Positions 17,484 to 25,971 of a stretch of 64,000 nt of DNA are shown here, in pieces. A model generated the notes under the pieces. That model did not search any database, was not told the origin of the DNA, and worked only from the letters and a program-made list of their open reading frames with translations. Within the stretch, counting starts at the first letter, position 1, and the number at the start of each line of letters is the position of its first letter. Source of the stretch: Pseudomonas sp. Q1-7 (GTDB lineage: Bacteria > Pseudomonadota > Gammaproteobacteria > Pseudomonadales > Pseudomonadaceae). The stretch spans positions 1,566,501 through 1,630,500 of the forward strand of contig NZ_CP116304.1 of assembly GCF_028010285.1 (NCBI RefSeq), given 5' to 3'. A program made the translations under genes and the position numbers.

Positions 17484-18404
17484 ATGGATAGACCTCAATT
17501 TCGCCCACAGTTCTTTCACCCGCGCTATTGGGCGCTGTGGCTGGGGCTGGGGTTGCTCTGGCTGATCACCCTGTTGCCATACCGGGTGCAACTGGGCCTG
17601 GGTCGCATGCTGGGGAAGCTGATGCTGTGGGGCGCCGGTTCCCGGCGCAAGATCGCCCGGCGCAACCTGGAACTGTGCTTCCCGGAGCTGTCCGCTGCCG
17701 AGCGTGACCGGCTGCTGCGCGAGAACTTCGCGTCCACCGGCATCGCCTTCTTCGAAATGGCCATGAGCTGGTGGTGGCCCAGGGCGCGCCTGGCGAAGCT
17801 GTCCCATATAGAAGGCCTGGAGCATCTGCAGAAGGCCCAGGCGCAAGGGCAGGGGGTGATCCTCATGGCCCTGCATTTCACCACCCTGGAAATTGGCGCG
17901 GCGTTGCTCGGCCAGGTGCACACCATCGACGGCATGTACCGCGAGCACAAGAACGCGCTGTTCGACTTCATTCAGCGCCGCGGCCGCGAGCGCCACAACC
18001 TGGATGCCTCCGCGATCGAGCGCGAAGACGTGCGCGCCATGCTCAAGGTGCTGCGTGCCGGCCGCGCCATCTGGTATGCCCCGGACCAGGACTACGGCCG
18101 CAAGCAGAGCCTTTTCGTGCCTCTGTTCGGCGTCGAGGCCGCCACTGTGACCGCCACCACCAAGTTCGCCCGCCTGGGGCGCGCCATTGTCCTGCCCTTC
18201 ACCCAGCGCCGCCTGGAGGACGGCTCCGGCTACCGGCTGGTGATCCATCCGCCGCTGGCCGATTTCCCCGGCGAAACCGAGGAAGCCGACTGCCTGCGCA
18301 TCAACCAATGGGTGGAAGAAGCGGTGCGCGAATGCCCGGAGCAGTACCTCTGGGCCCATCGCCGATTCAAGACCCGTCCGGAAGGCGCGCCCAGGCTCTA
18401 CTGA
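17484..18404 (+). CDS. htrB: Lipid A lauroyl-type acyltransferase HtrB/LpxL
   Basis: A 306-residue inner-membrane acyltransferase that adds a secondary acyl chain to lipid A. One N-terminal membrane segment (WALWLGLGLLWLITLLP) is followed by the catalytic HX4E motif H131-F-T-T-L-E136. I prefer ATG 17484 (MDRPQFRPQFFHPRYW), which matches the family start, over an ATG 33 bp earlier. It is divergent from minC. Pseudomonas has more than one LpxL-type enzyme, so chain specificity is not assigned. Confidence 0.92.
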   Translation: MDRPQFRPQFFHPRYWALWLGLGLLWLITLLPYRVQLGLGRMLGKLMLWGAGSRRKIARRNLELCFPELSAAERDRLLRENFASTGIAFFEMAMSWWWPRARLAKLSHIEGLEHLQKAQAQGQGVILMALHFTTLEIGAALLGQVHTIDGMYREHKNALFDFIQRRGRERHNLDASAIEREDVRAMLKVLRAGRAIWYAPDQDYGRKQSLFVPLFGVEAATVTATTKFARLGRAIVLPFTQRRLEDGSGYRLVIHPPLADFPGETEEADCLRINQWVEEAVRECPEQYLWAHRRFKTRPEGAPRLY

Positions 18405-18441
18405 AACCTATACTCGGAACATCCCGCCCGGAGAGCCGTCC

Positions 18442-19650
18442 ATGGATTCCAGCTCCACCACCCAGAAGCCCGTGACCGGGCTGATCCTCTCCGGTGGCGG
18501 ATCCCGAGCGGCCTATCAGGTAGGGGTGTTGGGGGCCATCGCCGACCTGCTGCCGGATGCCGCCTGCAACCCCTTTCCGGTGATAGTCGGCACCTCCGCC
18601 GGTGCGGTGAATGCCGTCGGCCTGGCCTGCGGCGCGCTGCATTTCAGTCAGGCAGTCCGCCGCCTCAATACGGTCTGGCAAGGGTTCCGTTGCGGGCAGA
18701 TTTATCGCAGCGACTGGCCCGGCGTGCTGCGCCAGAGCTCGCGCTTCTTCGGCCACAGCCTGCTCGGTCTCGGCCGTGACATCCCGGCGGCACTGCTGGA
18801 CAACGCTCCACTGCACGACCTGCTGGCGCGCGAACTGGACTTCAGCGGTATTTCCGCCGCCGTGCGCACCCGCCAGTTGCGCGCCGTGGCCGTGACCGCC
18901 TTCGGCTATGAAAGCGGCCAGGCGGTAACCTTCTACCAGGGGCGAGCCACCATCGATCCCTGGTACCGCCATCGACGGGTCGGGGTGCCGACCCGCCTCA
19001 GCGTCGAACACCTGATGGCCAGTGCGGCCATTCCCCTGCTGTTCCCGGCGGTACGCCTGGGGCGCGAGTACTTCGGCGACGGCGCGGTGCGGCAGACGGC
19101 CCCCATCAGCCCGGCGCTGCACCTGGGGGCCAGCCGGGTGCTGGTGGTGGGCGTGAGCGGCAACCCGCTGGGCATGAACCTCACTGCGGAGGTGGCGCAG
19201 GCGCAGATCGGGCGTCCGCCGACCCTGGCGCAGATCGGCGGACACCTGCTGAACAGCACCTTCATCGACAACCTGGAAAGCGACATCGAACTGCTGGAGC
19301 GGATCAATCACATGAGTCGGGCCATTCCGCCCGAGTCGCGGCCGCGCAACCTGAGTTCGCAACAGGTGGACGTGCTGGTGATCTCGCCGAGCCGGCCGCT
19401 GGACGAGATCGCCGCCCGCCATCGCCGCGAGATGCCCCGCGCGATCCGCACCTTCCTGCGCGGGCCGGGGGCGACCCGGGCGAGCGGGGCGGGCGTGCTC
19501 AGCTACTTGCTGTTCGAACCGGGTTACTGCAACGAACTGATCGAACTGGGGTACCAGGACGCCATGGCCAAGCGCGATGCCCTGCAGCGCTTCCTTGGCC
19601 TGGAGACAGCGCCGGTGCGTCCCCAGGTCATTCCCGCGCTCCAGCCCTAG
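18442..19650 (+). CDS. Patatin-like phospholipase family protein
   Basis: A 402-residue putative lipid acyl hydrolase. The oxyanion-hole motif is SGGGSRAAYQVG (17-28). The nucleophile is S52 in GTSAG. The catalytic aspartate is D213 in GDGAVRQ. A C-terminal part (about 280-390) is characteristic of longer bacterial patatins. No signal peptide is evident. It follows htrB by 37 bp on the same strand, so a lipid-remodelling role is plausible but unproven. Confidence 0.88.
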   Translation: MDSSSTTQKPVTGLILSGGGSRAAYQVGVLGAIADLLPDAACNPFPVIVGTSAGAVNAVGLACGALHFSQAVRRLNTVWQGFRCGQIYRSDWPGVLRQSSRFFGHSLLGLGRDIPAALLDNAPLHDLLARELDFSGISAAVRTRQLRAVAVTAFGYESGQAVTFYQGRATIDPWYRHRRVGVPTRLSVEHLMASAAIPLLFPAVRLGREYFGDGAVRQTAPISPALHLGASRVLVVGVSGNPLGMNLTAEVAQAQIGRPPTLAQIGGHLLNSTFIDNLESDIELLERINHMSRAIPPESRPRNLSSQQVDVLVISPSRPLDEIAARHRREMPRAIRTFLRGPGATRASGAGVLSYLLFEPGYCNELIELGYQDAMAKRDALQRFLGLETAPVRPQVIPALQP

Positions 19651-19684
19651 GGCCGGGCTGCGGCCCGCCGAACGGCGTGTCCGC

Positions 19685-20530
19685 TCAGCCGCCGAAGCGG
19701 CCGTCGCGGTAGTCGCGCAAGGCCTGTTCGATCTCCTCACGGCTGTTCATCACGAAGGGGCCGTACTGCACGATGGGTTCGCCAAGGGGGCGGCCGGCCA
19801 GCAGCAGGACCTTGCTGTCCGCGTCACTGGCCAGTTCCAGCGCACCGCTGTCGGAAAGCCGCGCCAGGCGACCCTGGCCGATGGTGTGGCCGTTGACCTG
19901 CACTTCGCCCTCGTAGACGTAGAGCATCACCCGCAAGCCATCGGCCAGTCGCGGCGACACCCGTCCGCCGGCAGGCAGATGCAGGTCGAGGATCTGCGGT
20001 TCGGTGTGGGGGCGTTGCACGGCGCCGTCCTGGGATATGCCGTCGGCCTCGAAGCGCCCGGCGATCACCAGGGCTTCCACGCCGTTCTCCAGGCGCACGC
20101 GCGGAATCTCCGCCGGGTCGAAGTCGCGGTAGCCGGGGTCGCCCATCTTGTCCTTGCCCGGCAGGTTGAGCCAGATCTGGAAGCCGCGCATCACGCCTTC
20201 CTCCTGCTCCGGCATCTCGCTGTGGATGATGCCGCGCGCCGCGGTCATCCATTGCACGCCGCCGTTCTGCAGCAGGCCGCTGTTGCCCAGGTGATCCTCG
20301 TGGCGCATGCGGCCTTCGATCATGTAGGTAATGGTCTCGAAACCTCGGTGCGGGTGCGCCGGGAAGCCGGCGACGTAGTCGTCCGGGTTGGCTGAGCCGA
20401 ATTCGTCGAGCATCAGGAAGGGATCGAAGCGCGGCACGCCCTGCTCGGCGAAGACACGGGTCAGGTTGACCCCGGCGCCGTCGGAGGCGGGTTGGCCCGG
20501 ACGTTGTTCGAGAATCTGGCGGTCGCTCAT
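19685..20530 (-). CDS. Pirin-family bicupin protein
   Basis: A 281-residue pirin. All four expected metal ligands are present: H59 and H61 in AHPHRGFETITY, H103 and E105 in GIIHSEMP. Some bacterial pirins are quercetin dioxygenases, others bind metabolic enzymes; the sequence does not decide. It is convergent with the patatin gene. Its upstream region (20531-20640) is AT-rich, followed by a REP-like pair. Confidence 0.9.
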   Translation of the reverse strand: MSDRQILEQRPGQPASDGAGVNLTRVFAEQGVPRFDPFLMLDEFGSANPDDYVAGFPAHPHRGFETITYMIEGRMRHEDHLGNSGLLQNGGVQWMTAARGIIHSEMPEQEEGVMRGFQIWLNLPGKDKMGDPGYRDFDPAEIPRVRLENGVEALVIAGRFEADGISQDGAVQRPHTEPQILDLHLPAGGRVSPRLADGLRVMLYVYEGEVQVNGHTIGQGRLARLSDSGALELASDADSKVLLLAGRPLGEPIVQYGPFVMNSREEIEQALRDYRDGRFGG

Positions 20531-20645
20531 CTGAACCTCCTCAAGGTTGGAATGAACGCGATACTACGCCCGCCAATTGAATTGATGGTGCGTGATTTTG
20601 CCTGATTTATATCGAATTATTGGATGCTTTTTACTGTTGTGAGGG

Positions 20646-20725
20646 CGAATTCCTTCGCGAAAGGGCTGCTGAGCAGCCCCGGGTATCAATGACAGGCCTC
20701 TGGCCTGCTTCGCGAATGGATTCGC
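20646..20725. repeat. Inverted pair of REP-like units enclosing two hairpins
   Basis: GCGAATTCCTTCGCGAA (20646-20662) and TTCGCGAATGGATTCGC (20709-20725) are inverted copies matching at 14 of 17 positions. Between them lie GGGCTGC-TGA-GCAGCCC (20663-20679) and AGGCC-TCT-GGCCT. This is a BIME-like arrangement just downstream of mlaA. Confidence 0.7.
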
Positions 20726-20727
20726 GG

Positions 20728-21492
20728 CTACTCGGCGATCTGCAGCCGGCGCGATTCCGTGTAGACGTAGCGCAGCTTCTCGTACTCGAAGGGCGAGTTG
20801 AGCTGGCCGTAGCGGAATTTCGTCGTGTAGCGCTTGTCCACCGCGCGCAGCAGGGTGATCTCCGGGTGGTCGCTGCTGACCTCCGGGACGTTGAGGAAGT
20901 TGATCTGGTAGTCGGCCACGTAGTCCACCACCAGGCCACCGGTGTCCCGCAGATTGGAAGGGCCGAGGACCGGCAGCATCAGGTAGGGTCCTTCGCTCAC
21001 CCCGTAGAAGCCCAGGGTCTGGCCGAAGTCCTCGGTCTGCCTGGGCAGGCCCATGCGGGTGGCCGGGTCCCAGAGACCGACGACCCCGATCGTGGTGTTG
21101 AGCAGCAGGCGCCCGGTGATCTCCATGGAGCGCTGGCCCTTCAGTTGCAGCAGGCTGTTCAGCAGGTTGGGCACATCGCCCAGGTTACTGAAGAAGTTGC
21201 TCACCCCACTGCGCACGAAGCCCGGTGTGATGTACCGGTAGCCATGCACCACCGGCAGGAACACCCATTCGTCGAAGCGGTAGTTGAAGTGGTAGATCCG
21301 GCGGTTCCAGGACTCCAGGGGGTCATAGACGTTCAGCGCGTCCAGGGTGGCGCGCTCGAATTCACGCTGGTCCAGGCCGGGGTTGAACTCGAGATCCTTG
21401 AGCGGTTGGGTGAAACCGTCCTGGTCGGGTTCCTGGGCCCAGGCCAGGCCGCTGCAAAGCATCAGGGCGATCAAGAGGGATTTCCTAGCCAC
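20728..21492 (-). CDS. mlaA: MlaA/VacJ-type phospholipid transport protein
   Basis: A 254-residue VacJ-family protein that helps remove phospholipid from the outer leaflet of the outer membrane. Typical motifs are DPLESWNRRIYHFNYRFDEW, GVSNFFSNLGDV and RTEDFGQTLG-like text (RQTEDFGQTLGFYGVSEGPY). The start GTG 21490-21492 gives a signal sequence ending AWA|QE and overlaps the stop of the upstream hydrolase gene by 8 bp. The region LMLCSGLAWAQ does not form a good lipobox, whereas E. coli MlaA is a lipoprotein. The mlaFEDCB genes are not nearby. Confidence 0.88.
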   Translation of the reverse strand: MARKSLLIALMLCSGLAWAQEPDQDGFTQPLKDLEFNPGLDQREFERATLDALNVYDPLESWNRRIYHFNYRFDEWVFLPVVHGYRYITPGFVRSGVSNFFSNLGDVPNLLNSLLQLKGQRSMEITGRLLLNTTIGVVGLWDPATRMGLPRQTEDFGQTLGFYGVSEGPYLMLPVLGPSNLRDTGGLVVDYVADYQINFLNVPEVSSDHPEITLLRAVDKRYTTKFRYGQLNSPFEYEKLRYVYTESRRLQIAE

Positions 21493-22780
21493 GGAAGAAC
21501 TCCAGCATGGCGTCGCCGTTGACGCGGTAGTTGAGGTTGCCGCAGTGCCCGCCACGGGGGTAGACGGTCAGGCGGTCGCCCAGGGTGCGGCGCAGGAAAC
21601 CCAGGTCCCCCGGGCCGAGGATGAGGTCGTCGGCATTGTGCATGACGGCGATCTTGCGGTTTTCCCTGAGGTAACCCTCCAGGGCATAGAGGCTGACCTG
21701 GTTGATCAGCTGGGCCAGGCTGCCGCCGTCGTAGCGGGCGCGCCAGTAAGGGATCAGTTGCTCGGTGATGTAGCAGTCGAAGTCGCACTGCAGGGCGCGT
21801 TTGTAGAAGGGGGTCAGGCTGGTGCCTTCGTTGATGGGGTACTTCACCGGGGTGATCAGGCCGCGGCGGTTGATCAGGTCCGAGGTGAAGGCGATGTCCG
21901 AGGAGGAGAAGCGGAAGGCGGTGCCGATCAACATCGCCATCTGCTCGTTGGACAGGCGTTGCCTGGATTCCTGGAAGTCGAACAGCAGGGCGTCGTTGAG
22001 GTCGATGTAGCCCTTCTGCTGGAAGTAGCGGGTCAGCTTGCCCAGCACCACCTGGTAGAAGGTGGTGGCGTCGTCGATGCCCTTGACGCGGGTCTGCACC
22101 AGGCGATCGAGGTTAGTCACCGAGGTGTAGAGATTCACCGGCGGGTTGAGCAGCAGCACGCGCTTGAAGTTGAAGCTGCGGCGGGTCTCGTCGAGGTGGC
22201 TGACGAAGGCCGCTTCGAGGGCGCCCAGGCTGTAGCCGGTGAGGTAGAAGTCGGTGATCGGCAGGTCCGGGTGCTGGGCACGCACCGCCTGCATCACCCG
22301 GTAGAGATCGTCGGCGTCTTCGCTGGAAAGCCCGGGGGTGGCGTGGCGCGAGGCGGCCGCCATGAAGTCGTAGCTGGTGGGCGAAGACAGCTGCACCACG
22401 TGGTAGCCGGCGCCGTAGAACAGCTTCTTGAGGTTCTCCGCGTGCGTGCTGGCGTAGTGGCCGCCCGTGCCGGCGATGACGAAGATCAGGGGCGCCGGCC
22501 CGTCCTGCCGAGCCAGGCGGTAGCGCATTTTCTTCACCGGCCAGAAGTTGTCCGGCAGTTCGCTTTCCCGCTCCGGGCGCAGCCCCAGGGCGTAGTCGGA
22601 CTGGTCGATGTCATCGTCGGCCGGTACTTCGCTGCGCAGGTTGGGCGGCGTCGTGGCGATGGTCGCCTCGAAGGGATTGGCGATGGGAAAGCCGTAACTG
22701 GCTGCGTCCGGGACCGCGGCCAGCGTGTGGGCGCAGAGGGACAGGCAGCCCAGCAGGGCGGCAAGGCGAAGAGGAAGCAT
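21485..22780 (-). CDS. Secreted alpha/beta-hydrolase, envelope-associated
   Basis: A 431-residue protein with a signal peptide (about 1-22, LCAHTLA|AVPDAA). An alpha/beta-hydrolase core has IFVIAGTGGHYAS (oxyanion region) and the nucleophile elbow GYSLGA with S184. A later Asp (NADDLILG) and His (GGHCGN) could complete the triad. Function is unknown. Translational overlap with mlaA suggests a role in lipid handling at the envelope. Confidence 0.82.
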   Translation of the reverse strand: MLPLRLAALLGCLSLCAHTLAAVPDAASYGFPIANPFEATIATTPPNLRSEVPADDDIDQSDYALGLRPERESELPDNFWPVKKMRYRLARQDGPAPLIFVIAGTGGHYASTHAENLKKLFYGAGYHVVQLSSPTSYDFMAAASRHATPGLSSEDADDLYRVMQAVRAQHPDLPITDFYLTGYSLGALEAAFVSHLDETRRSFNFKRVLLLNPPVNLYTSVTNLDRLVQTRVKGIDDATTFYQVVLGKLTRYFQQKGYIDLNDALLFDFQESRQRLSNEQMAMLIGTAFRFSSSDIAFTSDLINRRGLITPVKYPINEGTSLTPFYKRALQCDFDCYITEQLIPYWRARYDGGSLAQLINQVSLYALEGYLRENRKIAVMHNADDLILGPGDLGFLRRTLGDRLTVYPRGGHCGNLNYRVNGDAMLEFFRG

Positions 22781-23019
22781 AGGAAAGGTCCCTGTTCAGT
22801 GTCTGCGGAGGCCGGGCTCCACCGGGATGGAGAGGCTCCGGTCATGCCCCCGGTCATGCGCGCCGGGGTGGATATGATTGAACGTAATGAGTGAATACCG
22901 AGGCTATGACAACTGCAAGCCTTCCGAGTGCGGTCCACGCGTCAGTCCATGCGGTGGAGGGTTCTTGCATGGCGCGCGTGGGGGTATCCTTGGCGCCGCT
23001 TACCCATTCGGAGAGAACC

Positions 23020-23403
23020 ATGTCCAGCCGTTCGTCCCTCATTCTGTTGCTGATCCTGCTGCCGCTCTGGCTGGCCGCCAGCTACGGGGTCCGCTTCGCC
23101 CTGATGGAGGACGGCCAGTGGGTCGGCCTGTGCGTCGACCAGGCTCAGCGTTGGGAATGCCAGGCACGGGCGGGCCTGGGCCTGCTGATCCACTTCCGCG
23201 TCATCGCCTGGATCAGCCTTGGCGCCGCGCTGGCCGCCTTTTTCGTTCCCGGCCGCGCCGGCTGGGGCCTGGCGCTGCTGGCCCTGCTCTTCGCCCTGCC
23301 GGCCCTGGTGCTCTATACCGCCAGCCTCGCCGTGTTCGCCTGCGTGATCGCCGGCCTGCGCCTGGTGCGCCGCCAGGCGGAGCCGGTTCCGCTCGCCGCC
23401 TGA
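23020..23403 (+). CDS. Small inner-membrane protein of unknown function
   Basis: A 127-residue protein with about four hydrophobic segments, starting SSLILLLILLPLWLAASYG. Two cysteines (GLCVDQAQRWEC) lie in the first loop. I start at ATG 23020, preceded by GGAGAG. I do not recognise a family. It is divergent from the hydrolase/mlaA pair and ends at a bidirectional terminator. Confidence 0.75.
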   Translation: MSSRSSLILLLILLPLWLAASYGVRFALMEDGQWVGLCVDQAQRWECQARAGLGLLIHFRVIAWISLGAALAAFFVPGRAGWGLALLALLFALPALVLYTASLAVFACVIAGLRLVRRQAEPVPLAA

Positions 23404-23419
23404 GGTTTCGCCGGGCATG

Positions 23420-23449
23420 AAAAAAGGACGCTTCGGGCGTCCTTTTTTT
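23420..23449. terminator. Bidirectional Rho-independent terminator
   Basis: GGACGC and GCGTCC form a stem flanked by a run of A on the left and T on the right. It can therefore end the + strand membrane protein gene and the convergent GH17 gene. Confidence 0.85.
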
Positions 23450-23475
23450 GCGCCAAAGGTTCTGAGCCAGGTGCC

Positions 23476-23517
23476 CTGTGGGAGCGGTTTCAATCGCGAA
23501 TGAATTCGCTCCCACAG
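23476..23517. repeat. Intact REP-like palindrome with 11-bp perfect arms
   Basis: CTGTGGGAGCG (23476-23486) and CGCTCCCACAG (23507-23517) are perfect inverted arms around an inner GCGAATGAATTCGC-type core. This is the best-preserved member of the repeat family in the window. Confidence 0.75.
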
Positions 23518-23528
23518 AATTGACGCCT

Positions 23529-25079
23529 TCAGCCGCGAACCCGCAGGCAGCGCCAGAGGGCGGCCAGCAACAGGGTGCTCACGGCGGCCCAGCCGATGGC
23601 CTGGACGTTGCCCAGGGTTTCCTCATAGAGCTGCGGCACGATGCCGGCGCCGACCAGCACCGCCATCAGGGCGATTTCGCGGCGCGGTGCGGCTACCGGG
23701 CGGAACAGGTAGACCAGCGCCGGCAGCAGCAGGGCGGCGCTGGGGAAGCTGCGGTAGCGGGCATCGAACACCAGCGCCAGCATCAGCACTGCACCGGCGA
23801 AGCCGGCGGCGGCCAGCCACCAGCCGGCACGGGCTTCCAGCCAGCCGAACAAACGGCCACGGACGCCATCGCGGGCGGACAGGGCCAGGGCGCCATGGGC
23901 CAGGACGACCAGATTGAGGCCGACCAGGAAGGCCGCCCAGGCCCATTCGCCGACGAAGCGGCTGGTGACCCGCGCCATTTCGCCCCAGAGGCCGATGCAG
24001 GCGGCGCCCAGCGCGGCCAGCAGTGGCAGCACCAGGGCGGCGCGGATGGAGGCCGGCCGGCCGGCGAGCACCAGGGTGGCGAGAACGATCAGGCCGGAAA
24101 CCCCCAGCCACATCGGCCACAGGGGCAGGTTGCTGACCGGGCCGGCGAGCACGCCCTTCTCCTGGCGGTCGGCGTCGAACAGGCCCCAGTAGCCACCCAC
24201 CGCGCCTTCGCTGGCGCGCTTCCAGGGCTGGTCGAAGGCTTCGATCAGGTTGTAGCCCCAGCCGTTCTGCTCGGCCAGGGCGACGAAGCCACGGATGAAC
24301 TTCGCCTCGTTGACTCGACTCGGCACGGCGGTTTCGCGCTGGCGGCCTTCGCTGGGCCAGCCGGTCTCGCCGATGAAGATGTCCTTGGGCGCGAACCTGT
24401 TGCCGAACACCTGGCGGATTTCGGCGACATGGCGCAGGGCCTGGTCGATCCCGGCGGGATCGTCTTCCCAGTAGGGCAGCAGGTGAATGGTGAGGAAATC
24501 CACCGCCGGGGCCACTTCCGGGTGGCGCAGCCAGAATTCCCAGACGTCGGCATAGGTGACCGGCTGCTCGACCTGGGCCTTGACCTGTTCGATCAGCGTG
24601 GCCAACTGGGCGCCGGTGACCTCCTTGCGCAGCAGGGTCTCGTTGCCCACGATGACCGCCTGCACCACGTCAGGATTGGCGTTGGCGGCCTTTATCAGCG
24701 CGTCGATTTCCGTTTGGGTATCCACCGGGTTGCCGTTCACCCAGGCGCCCAGCATCAACTTGAGGCCGTGCTTGCGGGCCAGCTCCGGAATGGCTTCCAG
24801 ACCGGTCATGGAATAGGTGCGTACGCAGTGGAAGCGGGTCGCCAGCAGGGCCAGGTCGGCATCCATGCGCTCGGGGCGCAGCACGAAGGGCTGGTCGAAC
24901 GGCGACTGGTCCTTGTCGAAGGGGCTGTAGGACGCGCATTGCAGCTTGTGTTCGGGGGTGGCGGCGTCCGGCAGGATCACCGGTTTTCCCAGGCCGTACC
25001 AGAGGCCGATGAGGGCGACGCTGGCGAGGAGGAAGGACAGCAGGTAGGGGAGTACAGGGAAACGGGCGTTCTGACTCAT
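23529..25079 (-). CDS. Membrane protein with glycoside hydrolase family 17 domain (beta-glucan-modifying)
   Basis: A 517-residue protein. An N-terminal membrane anchor (about 8-30) is followed by a periplasmic GH17-like domain (about 48-310). Candidate acid/base is E147 in IVGNET and nucleophile E238 in FIGETGWPSEG. A C-terminal bundle of about eight hydrophobic segments follows (about 320-510). The architecture fits proteins involved in cyclic or branched beta-glucan synthesis or transglycosylation. The start is ATG 25077-25079 (MSQNARFPVLPYLL). Exact product unknown. Confidence 0.8.
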   Translation of the reverse strand: MSQNARFPVLPYLLSFLLASVALIGLWYGLGKPVILPDAATPEHKLQCASYSPFDKDQSPFDQPFVLRPERMDADLALLATRFHCVRTYSMTGLEAIPELARKHGLKLMLGAWVNGNPVDTQTEIDALIKAANANPDVVQAVIVGNETLLRKEVTGAQLATLIEQVKAQVEQPVTYADVWEFWLRHPEVAPAVDFLTIHLLPYWEDDPAGIDQALRHVAEIRQVFGNRFAPKDIFIGETGWPSEGRQRETAVPSRVNEAKFIRGFVALAEQNGWGYNLIEAFDQPWKRASEGAVGGYWGLFDADRQEKGVLAGPVSNLPLWPMWLGVSGLIVLATLVLAGRPASIRAALVLPLLAALGAACIGLWGEMARVTSRFVGEWAWAAFLVGLNLVVLAHGALALSARDGVRGRLFGWLEARAGWWLAAAGFAGAVLMLALVFDARYRSFPSAALLLPALVYLFRPVAAPRREIALMAVLVGAGIVPQLYEETLGNVQAIGWAAVSTLLLAALWRCLRVRG

Positions 25080-25213
25080 GGCTAAGGATGCTTGCGTGGG
25101 GGCAAAGCCGCGCATCTTAGCGGATTGGACTTCCGCGCTCCTACGTTCGGCACCGGAAATTACGTACAGCGGATTGCCCGTCCGGAACCACCGGCATACC
25201 CCCGATGGAATGC

Positions 25214-25438
25214 TCAAGCGTGGTGGTGCAACCAGGCGTGCCTGGGGATCTCCTGGCCGGGCTTGTCGTCCTTCTCGAAGCGCTTCCAGATCTTCTCGTG
25301 GAAGTAGAAACCCACCGAGTTGCACAGCGGCTCAACCGCCGCCACCAGGCCACCCACGGTGATGCTGCCGGTCAGGGCGTACGCCACGCTGAAGGCAATG
25401 CAGAAGTGCATGATGGTGAAGGTCACGGTCTTGAGCAT
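25214..25438 (-). CDS. DUF2061 small membrane protein
   Basis: A 74-residue protein with two hydrophobic segments, starting MLKTVTFTIMHFCIAFSVAY. The motif EPLCNSVGFYFHEKIWKRF is characteristic of DUF2061. Molecular role is unknown. It is monocistronic, and a Fur-box-like sequence lies 11-29 bp upstream of the start codon, suggesting expression under iron limitation. Confidence 0.85.
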   Translation of the reverse strand: MLKTVTFTIMHFCIAFSVAYALTGSITVGGLVAAVEPLCNSVGFYFHEKIWKRFEKDDKPGQEIPRHAWLHHHA

Positions 25439-25448
25439 GGCGCACCTC

Positions 25449-25467
25449 GGTAATGAGAATGATTATT
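25449..25467. promoter_or_regulatory. Fur-box-like sequence upstream of the DUF2061 gene
   Basis: The 19 bp GGTAATGAGAATGATTATT match the Fur consensus GATAATGATAATCATTATC at 15 positions. It lies directly before the DUF2061 start codon. Pseudomonas Fur sites often match at a similar level; binding is inferred. Confidence 0.6.
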
Positions 25468-25553
25468 CGATGTGCCCAGACTAGGCCTCGCGTTCGATAC
25501 ATGGAAATGCGCATCCGCGATAGTGCTGATAGCTTCGCTGTATGACGGCTCTA

Positions 25554-25593
25554 CGACCTTGGTCGAGAATGCTCCGAAGTACGACTAAGGTCG
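25554..25593. promoter_or_regulatory. Tandem palindromes upstream of yjcH-actP
   Basis: CGACC-TT-GGTCG (25554-25565, perfect) and CGACT-AA-GGTCG (25582-25593, one mismatch) have centres 28 bp apart. They lie 70-109 bp upstream of the yjcH start. They look like paired sites for a dimeric activator. A LuxR-type response regulator is the kind of protein known to activate acetate genes in Pseudomonas, but the assignment is speculative. Confidence 0.5.
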
Positions 25594-25662
25594 TCTGTTG
25601 CGCTTGCAGGACGGTTCTATTGTTGGCTTCACCAGCAACCCGCGCTGTGGAGGACAACAACA

Positions 25663-25971
25663 ATGAACGACAGCACCTACAAGCGGATTCAGGAGAATCC
25701 GCGCTTCCAGGAACTGGTTTCCAAGCGAGAGCGCTTCGCCTGGATACTTTCTGCCATCATGCTCGGCCTCTATCTGGCCTTCATTCTCCTGATCGCCTTC
25801 GAGCCGCAAGCGCTCGGCACCCGCATCAGTCCTGACTCTCCCGTTACCTGGGGCATCCCGCTCGGTGTCGGTCTGATCCTGTCGGCCTTCGTGCTGACCG
25901 GTATCTACGTGCGCCGCGCCAACGGCGAATTCGATCGCCTGAACCAGGAAATCCTCAAGGAGGTCCAGTAA
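25663..25971 (+). CDS. yjcH: DUF485 membrane protein YjcH
   Basis: A 102-residue protein with two membrane segments (about 27-50 and 62-88), characteristic of the DUF485 partner of acetate permease. It begins MNDSTYKRIQENPRFQELV with a GGAGG upstream. Its stop codon abuts the actP ATG directly, so the two are co-translated. It is thought to assist ActP; the mechanism is unknown. Confidence 0.92.
   Translation: MNDSTYKRIQENPRFQELVSKRERFAWILSAIMLGLYLAFILLIAFEPQALGTRISPDSPVTWGIPLGVGLILSAFVLTGIYVRRANGEFDRLNQEILKEVQ

Noticed and set aside
20531-20645. AT-rich stretch upstream of the pirin gene as a specific operator
   Set aside because: Several AT-rich partial dyads occur but none matches a known consensus well enough to call.
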